Assembly (NCBI GenBank): GCA_046756945.1 | Contig: JBHHXI010000143.1 | Coordinates: 1-7,321 of the forward strand | DNA: 7,321 nt | DNA from: JACZQZ01 sp046756945 | GTDB taxonomy: Bacteria; Pseudomonadota; Alphaproteobacteria; Rhodospirillales; 2-02-FULL-58-16 | Direction of reading: 5' to 3' | Shown: in pieces, positions 1-7,321 of the stretch | Position numbering within the stretch: position 1 is the stretch's first letter | Layout: each line of letters starts with the position of its first letter | Position numbers and translations under genes: made by a program | The notes under the pieces: generated by a model | What the model was told of the DNA's origin: nothing | Database searches by the model: none | What the model saw: the letters and a program-made list of their open reading frames with translations, nothing else

Positions 1-971
1 GCCGCGGGGCCTTCGGCGCGGCGGATGCCGAGCATCACCTCCATCGCCGGCTTGAGGAAGACCACCGAGGTGACGCCGACGGAGACCGGATTGCCGGGCA
101 GGCCGAGCACGGGGACATCGCCGAGGCGGCCGAATACCAGGGGCTTGCCCGGCCGCATGGCGACCTTGAAAAAGGTGAGATCCAGCCCCTCGTCGCCGAG
201 GACCTTGCGCACCAGGTCGTATTCCCCGACCGAGGCGCCGCCGAGCGTGACCAAAAGGTCGGCGCCGCGCGCCCCGGCCAGGATGGCGCGCAGCGACTCT
301 TCGTCGTCCCGCGCGATGCCCAGGTCGATGGGCTCGCCGCCCAGGGCCACGACATAGGCGCCGAGGGCCAGGCTGTTGGAGCTGATGATCTGGTCCGGGC
401 CCAGGGGCTCGCCCGGCATGACGACCTCGTTGCCGGTGGCCATGTGCGCGACGCGCGGGCGGCGGCGCACCTTGAGCCAGGGCACGTTCATGGCCGCCGC
501 CAGGCCGACGTCGCGGGCGCTCAGCACCATGCCGGCATTGAGCAGGACCTGGCCCTCGTCGAAGTCGAGCCCCGCCGGCCGGACGAATTTGCCCGCCGGC
601 ACGCTTTCCAGCATGGTCACCGAATCGCCTTCCGTTTCCGTGTTCTCCTGGATGACGACGGCGTCGGCGCCCTCGGGGATGGGCGCGCCGGTGAAGATGC
701 GCACGGTCTCGCCGGGGCCGACGGCGCCGGCAAAGCCATCGCCCGCCGCCGATTCGCCGATACGCCTGAGGGTGGCCGGCGCCGCGGCCACGTCGGCGGC
801 GCGCACCGCGTAGCCGTCCATGGCCGACACGGTCGCCGGGGGATAGGCGACCCTGGACGCGACGTCCTCGGCGAGCACCCGGCCCAGGGCGTCGGCCACG
901 CCCACCTGCTCGGCGCTGAGCAGGCGGACGCCGGAGGTGACGTGGGCGAGGGCTTCGGCGACGGAGATCAT
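1..971 (-). CDS. moeA: Molybdopterin molybdenumtransferase MoeA (C-terminus beyond the window)
   Basis: MoeA inserts molybdate into adenylylated molybdopterin, the last step of basic molybdenum cofactor synthesis in the cytoplasm. The frame is open for 323 codons from ATG at 971-969 to the left edge without a stop, so roughly the last 80 residues of a usual ~400-residue MoeA are missing. Family motifs seen in order are SAMDGYA (49-55, with the conserved Asp52), TGAPIPEGAD (95-104), TGNEVV (179-184, where many homologues have TGDE), SSNS (197-200), GGASVGEYD (244-252), MRPGKPLVFG (272-281) and LPGNPVS (291-297). A GAGGG ribosome-binding site at 980-984 lies 8 bases before the start. The start is one base after the moaC stop, so the two are surely cotranscribed. 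Identification is secure; the Asn in TGNE is a small deviation. Confidence 0.97.
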   Translation of the reverse strand, partial: MISVAEALAHVTSGVRLLSAEQVGVADALGRVLAEDVASRVAYPPATVSAMDGYAVRAADVAAAPATLRRIGESAAGDGFAGAVGPGETVRIFTGAPIPEGADAVVIQENTETEGDSVTMLESVPAGKFVRPAGLDFDEGQVLLNAGMVLSARDVGLAAAMNVPWLKVRRRPRVAHMATGNEVVMPGEPLGPDQIISSNSLALGAYVVALGGEPIDLGIARDDEESLRAILAGARGADLLVTLGGASVGEYDLVRKVLGDEGLDLTFFKVAMRPGKPLVFGRLGDVPVLGLPGNPVSVGVTSVVFLKPAMEVMLGIRRAEGPA

Positions 972-972
972 G

Positions 973-1449
973 CTAATCGCCCTCGAACGTCCCCGACTTG
1001 CCGCCGGCCTTGTGGACGAGGCGGATGTCGGCGATGCGCATGCCCCGGTCCACCGCCTTGCACATGTCATAGACGGTGAGCGCCGCCACCGCGACGGCGG
1101 TCAGCGCCTCCATCTCGACGCCGGTCCGGCCGGTGAGCTTGCACGTCGCGGTAATGTCGACGGCGTTGCGCTCGGCGTCGCACGTCAGGTCCACCGTGAT
1201 CGACGTCAGCTCCAGGGGATGGCACAGCGGCACCAGGTCCGGCGTGCGCTTGGCGCCCATGATCCCGGCCAGCCGGGCGACGCTCAGCACGTCCCCCTTC
1301 TTCACCCCGCCCTCGAGAATCATGGCCATGGTCTCCGGCCGCATGAGCACCGAGCCCCTGGCCGTGGCGGTCCGTTCGCTGGCGTCCTTGTCCGACACAT
1401 CGACCATCCGCGCCTTGCCCTCGGCATCCAAGTGGGTGAATTCGGCCAT
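973..1449 (-). CDS. moaC: Cyclic pyranopterin monophosphate synthase MoaC
   Basis: MoaC converts the 3',8-cyclo-GTP product of MoaA into cyclic pyranopterin monophosphate, the first stable intermediate of molybdenum cofactor synthesis. The product has 158 residues, the normal family length, and can be numbered directly against E. coli MoaC: Lys51 (VKKGDV), His77 (LCHPLE), Glu112 and Glu114 (GVEMEAL), Asp128 and Lys131 (YDMCK) are all present, so the active site looks intact. ATG at 1449 is chosen because AGGAGG at 1461-1466 sits 11 bases upstream. A GTG at 1458 in the same frame is only 2 bases from that site and would be poorly placed. The gene starts 5 bases after the trpC stop and ends 1 base before moeA, so it belongs to the same operon. 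Confidence 0.98.
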   Translation of the reverse strand: MAEFTHLDAEGKARMVDVSDKDASERTATARGSVLMRPETMAMILEGGVKKGDVLSVARLAGIMGAKRTPDLVPLCHPLELTSITVDLTCDAERNAVDITATCKLTGRTGVEMEALTAVAVAALTVYDMCKAVDRGMRIADIRLVHKAGGKSGTFEGD

Positions 1450-1454
1450 GGTAC

Positions 1455-2266
1455 TCACGCCCTCCTGGCGGCGGCCTGGGGGCGGGCGAGGAGGGCGCGG
1501 GTCGCCGCCGCCACGTCGCCGGCGCGCATCAGGGATTCGCCGATGAGGAAACAGTTGGCGCCGGCCCTGGACATGCGGGCCAGGTCGCCGGCGCCGTCGA
1601 GCCCGCTTTCGCTGACCAGGATGCGGTCCGCCGGGACCAGGGGCGCCAGCCGCTCGGTGGCGGACAGGTCCACGGCGAGGGTCTTGAGGTTGCGGTTGTT
1701 GACCCCGACGAGGCGGGCCTTGAGCGCCAGGGCGCGGTCCATCTCGGCCCTGTCGTGGACCTCGACCAGCACGTCCATGCCGAGCTCCCGGGCCGCGTCG
1801 TCCAGCTCCCGCGCGCAGGCGTCGTCCACCGCCGCCATGATGACCAGCACGCAATCGGCCCCCAGCGCCCGGGATTCGACGATCTGGTAGGGATCGAACA
1901 GGAAGTCCTTGCGCAGAACGGGCAACCGGACCGCGGCGCGGGCGGCGACCAGGAACCCATCCGCGCCCTGGAAGTAGGGCTCGTCGGTGAGCACGGAAAT
2001 GCACGCGGCGCCGCCGGCCTCGAAGGCCCCGGCCAGGGCCACGGGGTCGAAGTCGGCGCGCACCAGGCCCCGGGACGGCGAGGCCCGCTTGATCTCGGCG
2101 ATCAGGCCGTAGCCTCCGCCATCGACCGCCGCCGCCAGGCGGTCGGCGAAACCGCGCACCGGCGGCGCTTCGCGGGCGGCCGCCGCGACGGCGTCCAGGG
2201 GGCGGCGCCGTTTGCTGCGGGACACGTGGTCGCGCTTGTCGGCCAGGATGCGCTCGAGGATATCGC

Positions 2267-2270
<4 letters not shown>
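1455..2270 (-). CDS. trpC: Indole-3-glycerol phosphate synthase TrpC
   Basis: This enzyme closes the indole ring, turning CdRP into indole-3-glycerol phosphate with loss of CO2 and water, in the cytoplasm. The product has 271 residues, typical of a monofunctional TrpC; there is no fused TrpF domain. The (beta/alpha)8-barrel motifs are all visible: AEIKRASPS (58-66, catalytic-type Lys61), LRKDF (119-123, Lys121), LVEVH (168-172, Glu170), VNNRNL (190-195) and SESG (220-223). These correspond by motif to the Lys/Lys/Glu set known in the family. Its ATG overlaps the trpD stop as ATGA (2270-2267), so translation is probably coupled to trpD. The C-terminal tail is Ala/Arg rich and carries the moaC ribosome-binding site. 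The protein contains no tryptophan. Confidence 0.98.
1461..1466 (-). promoter_or_regulatory. Ribosome-binding site of moaC
   Basis: On the minus strand this reads AGGAGG, a perfect anti-Shine-Dalgarno match, inside the last codons of trpC. Its 11-base spacing to ATG 1449 supports that start over GTG 1458. It suggests moaC can be initiated independently rather than only by coupling to trpC. Confidence 0.75.
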
Positions 2271-3912
<1,642 letters not shown>

Positions 3913-3918
3913 TTCAAG

Positions 3919-3933
3919 ACGCTAAGTCAGCGT
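3919..3933 (-). repeat. Small hairpin at the trpG ribosome-binding region
   Basis: On the trpG transcript this reads ACGCT-GACTT-AGCGT, a 5-bp stem with a 5-base loop, ending 6 bases before the trpG start. It lies between a GAGG (3935-3938) and the ATG. If folded, it would shorten the distance between the two to about 7 bases. The stem is short, so a functional role is only a suggestion. Confidence 0.35.
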
Positions 3934-3971
3934 TCCTCAACCTGAATGTGAAAACGGATGGCCCATGGTCC

Positions 3972-3984
3972 GCCCCGCCGGGGC
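3972..3984. repeat. GC-rich inverted repeat in the trpG leader
   Basis: GCCCC-GCC-GGGGC is a perfect 5-bp stem with a 3-base loop. It would lie in the 5' leader if trpG is transcribed from the promoter suggested at 4007-4035. It has no T-tract, so it is not a standard terminator, and in DNA this GC-rich it may be chance. Confidence 0.3.
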
Positions 3985-4006
3985 CCGCGCCGGCCACCGG
4001 GGCAGA

Positions 4007-4035
4007 AGCATGCAGGGCGGCCCTGCAAGCGTCAA
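4007..4035 (-). promoter_or_regulatory. Candidate sigma70-type promoter for the trpG operon
   Basis: On the minus strand TTGACG (4035-4030) and CATGCT (4012-4007) are separated by exactly 17 bases. The -35 matches the consensus at 5 of 6 positions and the -10 at 3 of 6. Transcription would begin about 90 bases before the trpG start. The spacer is almost entirely a perfect palindrome, which suggests repressor control. The weak -10 keeps confidence low. Confidence 0.38.
4011..4027. repeat. Perfect 7+3+7 palindrome, possible operator
   Basis: TGCAGGG-CGG-CCCTGCA is a perfect inverted repeat that fills the spacer of the candidate trpG promoter and touches its -10. Position and symmetry fit a dimeric repressor site. 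I do not recognise the regulator. It could also fold as an RNA hairpin, but no T-tract follows on either strand. Confidence 0.45.
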
Positions 4036-4080
4036 GTGCGGCCCGCCGCAGGCCAGCGAAGGGGCGGCGAAAAATAACCC

Positions 4081-4112
4081 CTTGACCTTCTAGTAACTGG
4101 AAGGCTCATACA
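4081..4112 (+). promoter_or_regulatory. Copper-responsive CueR/MerR-type promoter P1
   Basis: TTGACC (4082-4087) and CATACA (4107-4112) are separated by 19 bp, the over-long spacer typical of MerR-family promoters. Within it lies a near-perfect dyad, CCTTC.AGT.ACT.GAAGG (4086-4104), centred at 4095, with 8 of 9 pairs matching. The ACCTTC...GGAAGG pattern is the known signature of CueR sites before copA genes. Inference: a CueR homologue bound here untwists the DNA on sensing Cu(+). Transcription would start near 4119. Confidence 0.75.
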
Positions 4113-4119
4113 GGACTCC

Positions 4120-4158
4120 AGCGTGGTTCCAGTCTTTGGAAGGTTTGCTGGAAACTCC
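4120..4158. promoter_or_regulatory. Middle CueR-like box without a recognisable -35
   Basis: The core TTCCAGTCTTTGGAA (4127-4141) keeps the five outer dyad pairs of the flanking boxes and the same 39-bp phase. The position matching TTGACC reads GCGTGG and no CATACA is present. On the minus strand CAAACC would be the -35 equivalent, which is also poor. It may be an accessory binding site or a decayed promoter. Confidence 0.5.
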
Positions 4159-4190
4159 CTTGACCTTCCAGTCCCTGGAAGCTCCATACA
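4159..4190 (+). promoter_or_regulatory. Copper-responsive CueR/MerR-type promoter P2 (proximal)
   Basis: TTGACC (4160-4165), a 19-bp spacer and CATACA (4185-4190) repeat the P1 layout exactly. The dyad TTCCAG...CTGGAA (4166-4180) is centred at 4173. Transcription would start near 4197, leaving a leader of about 30 bases before the Met-rich protein start. This is the most likely main promoter of the copper operon. The regulator is not in the window. Confidence 0.78.
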
Positions 4191-4210
4191 GGCCCGCGAA
4201 CGCGGCCCGA

Positions 4211-4220
4211 GAGGAAAGGA
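4211..4220 (+). promoter_or_regulatory. Ribosome-binding site of the Met-rich protein gene
   Basis: The purine-rich run GAGGAAAGGA lies 7 bases before ATG 4228. It fixes that start over an in-frame GTG at 4123, and the resulting N-terminus is a proper signal peptide. Confidence 0.7.
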
Positions 4221-4227
4221 AAGAACG

Positions 4228-4740
4228 ATGAAAGCGAAGAGAATCATGAGTGGGGCGCTCGTCGCCGGCACCCTCCTGACAGGGACCGCCCTGATCGGCG
4301 CGCCGGCATTCGCCCACGGTTCCGGCATGGGACATGGCCGGGGCTCAATGGGCGGCGGCATGATGGGCATGATGGGTCCCGGCCACGGCAAGGCCGGCGA
4401 GCACGGCATGATGGAGCGGCGCGGGATGGGTCCCGGCCGCGGCGAGGCCGGCGAGCACGGCACGAAGGATCATCGCCGAATGATGGGCCGGCACTCCGCG
4501 TCGGGCTGCAACGCGGGCATGATGGGAGACACCTCCGTGGACAAGAACCTGAGCGTCGAGGACGTCACCAAGATCCTCGAAGGCCGCCTGGCCTGGTTCG
4601 GCAACGACCGGCTGAAAGTCGGCAAGGTGGAAGCCAAGGACGGCAAGACGATTCTTGCCGAGATCCTCACCGTCGACAATTCGCTGGTCGAGCGGCTGGC
4701 GTTTGACCGCAAGACCGGATGGCACAAACGGATTCAGTAG
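4228..4740 (+). CDS. Exported Met/His/Gly-rich putative copper-binding protein
   Basis: I do not recognise a named family. The product has 170 residues. Residues 1-29 form a signal peptide (basic MKAKR start, hydrophobic core, likely cut after APAFA), so export to the periplasm is expected. Residues 30-100 are low in complexity, with 13 Met and 7 His among many Gly, including MGGGMMGMMG (41-50) and two 18-residue tandem units (49-66, 67-84); Met clusters of this kind bind Cu(+) in known copper proteins. There is a single Cys (94). Residues 103-170 differ: a compact charged domain with SVEDVTKILEGRLAW and an alternating KVGKVEAKDGKTILAEIL stretch, suggesting a helix followed by beta strands, vaguely PepSY-like. 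The gene lies right behind two CueR-type promoters and 68 bases before the copper ATPase gene, so a role as periplasmic copper acceptor or sponge is a reasonable inference. Confidence 0.85.
   Translation: MKAKRIMSGALVAGTLLTGTALIGAPAFAHGSGMGHGRGSMGGGMMGMMGPGHGKAGEHGMMERRGMGPGRGEAGEHGTKDHRRMMGRHSASGCNAGMMGDTSVDKNLSVEDVTKILEGRLAWFGNDRLKVGKVEAKDGKTILAEILTVDNSLVERLAFDRKTGWHKRIQ
4372..4467 (+). repeat. 54-bp in-gene tandem repeat in the Met-rich region
   Basis: Units begin at 4372 and 4426, both with ATGGGTCCCGGCC, and encode MGPGHGKAGEHG and MGPGRGEAGEHG. Near identity at DNA level over about 40 bases indicates a fairly recent duplication that doubled the metal-binding segment. Confidence 0.7.
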
Positions 4741-4753
4741 GGTCCGGCGCCGC

Positions 4754-4785
4754 TTCGCGGCCGGCCGCAACACCCCGGCCGCGAA
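4754..4785 (+). repeat. Intercistronic 11-bp GC-rich hairpin
   Basis: TTCGCGGCCGG (4754-4764) and CCGGCCGCGAA (4775-4785) are perfectly complementary around a 10-base loop, between the Met-rich gene and the ATPase gene. The left arm overlaps a 12-bp palindrome, GCGGCCGGCCGC (4757-4768), so two folds compete. No T-tract follows, so a complete terminator is unlikely. It could stabilise the upstream message, pause polymerase or set the ratio of the two products. Confidence 0.6.
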
Positions 4786-4792
4786 ACGAACC

Positions 4793-4797
4793 AGGAG
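4793..4797 (+). promoter_or_regulatory. Ribosome-binding site of the copper ATPase gene
   Basis: AGGAG lies 11 bases before ATG 4809. The next in-frame Met (residue 10, 4836) has no such site, which supports the upstream start. Confidence 0.65.
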
Positions 4798-4808
4798 ATT
4801 GCACGATC

Positions 4809-7321
<2,513 letters not shown>

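Larger units (their letters stand above)
4081..4197 (+). repeat. Three tandem 39-bp units carrying CueR-like dyads
   Basis: The units are 4081-4119, 4120-4158 and 4159-4197. The shared core is TTCYAGTNNNTGGAAG, centred at 4095, 4134 and 4173, exactly 39 bp apart. Units 1 and 3 agree at 30 of 39 positions; units 1 and 2 at 20 of 39. Units 1 and 3 each form a full promoter, while unit 2 keeps the dyad only. The pattern looks like an old promoter duplication whose middle copy has decayed or been specialised. Confidence 0.8.
3913..4227. other. Divergent intergenic control region between trpG and the copper operon
   Basis: This 315-base stretch separates trpG (leftward) from the Met-rich protein gene (rightward). 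I see no convincing coding sequence in it. Its left part holds inverted repeats and a possible promoter for trpG. Its right part (4081-4197) holds three 39-base units with CueR-like dyads. An A-rich patch (4070-4076) sits just before the first unit and could act as an upstream promoter element. There is no trace of trpE. Confidence 0.8.

Noticed and set aside
1456..1458. GTG start for moaC overlapping the trpC stop
   Set aside because: It would be only 2 bases from AGGAGG, while ATG 1449 has workable spacing and matches the family N-terminus and E. coli residue numbering.
444..1890. Several long plus-strand open frames over moeA, moaC and trpC
   Set aside because: They are antisense to genes with intact motifs and family-typical lengths, and have no ribosome-binding sites of note.
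3937..4011. A 24-codon minus-strand frame before trpG as a tryptophan leader peptide
   Set aside because: It has a single Trp codon and its ATG overlaps the candidate -10, so it would not be on that transcript. No attenuator stem with a U-tract follows.
4754..4785. Intrinsic terminator after the Met-rich gene
   Set aside because: The stem is strong, but the next bases are ACGAACC rather than a T-run, and the ATPase gene downstream has no promoter of its own that I can see.

Overview
The window is high-GC DNA with tightly packed genes and no RNA genes, insertion sequences or CRISPR arrays that I can see. Gene content and order point to an alphaproteobacterium, most likely Rhodospirillales-like. 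The main clue is trpG-trpD-trpC-moaC-moeA in one operon, a linkage familiar from alphaproteobacteria. The exact taxon is inference.

The left half (1-3912, minus strand) is a compact operon read right to left: trpG, trpD, trpC, moaC, and moeA, which runs off the left edge. trpG/trpD and trpD/trpC overlap by ATGA, trpC/moaC are 5 bp apart and moaC/moeA 1 bp apart, so all five are probably cotranscribed and partly translationally coupled. The first three genes serve tryptophan synthesis from chorismate. The last two serve molybdenum cofactor assembly. No trpE, the partner of TrpG, lies directly upstream, which is a common place for it.

The centre (3913-4227) is a divergent control region of about 315 bp with no convincing gene. 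On the trpG side there is a possible sigma70-type promoter (TTGACG, 17 bp, CATGCT) whose spacer holds a perfect 7+3+7 palindrome, then two small hairpins in the leader. On the other side is the most distinctive element of the window: three 39-bp tandem units, each with a MerR/CueR-like dyad (TTCYAGTNNNTGGAA), centred at 4095, 4134 and 4173. The outer two are full promoters (TTGACC, 19 bp, CATACA) of the copper-responsive CueR kind. The middle one keeps the dyad but not the -35.

The right half (4228-7321, plus strand) is a copper-handling module: a small exported Met/His/Gly-rich protein, a GC-rich intercistronic hairpin, then a large P1B-type Cu(+)-ATPase that runs off the right edge only a few codons from its expected end. 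The ATPase has no classical HMA domain. Its N-terminus carries a YHS domain, a His-rich linker and two tandem CPMHP...CPxCGM metal-binding repeats. The likely logic is that a CueR-type regulator outside the window senses cytoplasmic Cu(+), turns on both genes through the 19-bp-spacer promoters, the ATPase exports Cu(+), and the secreted protein binds it in the periplasm.
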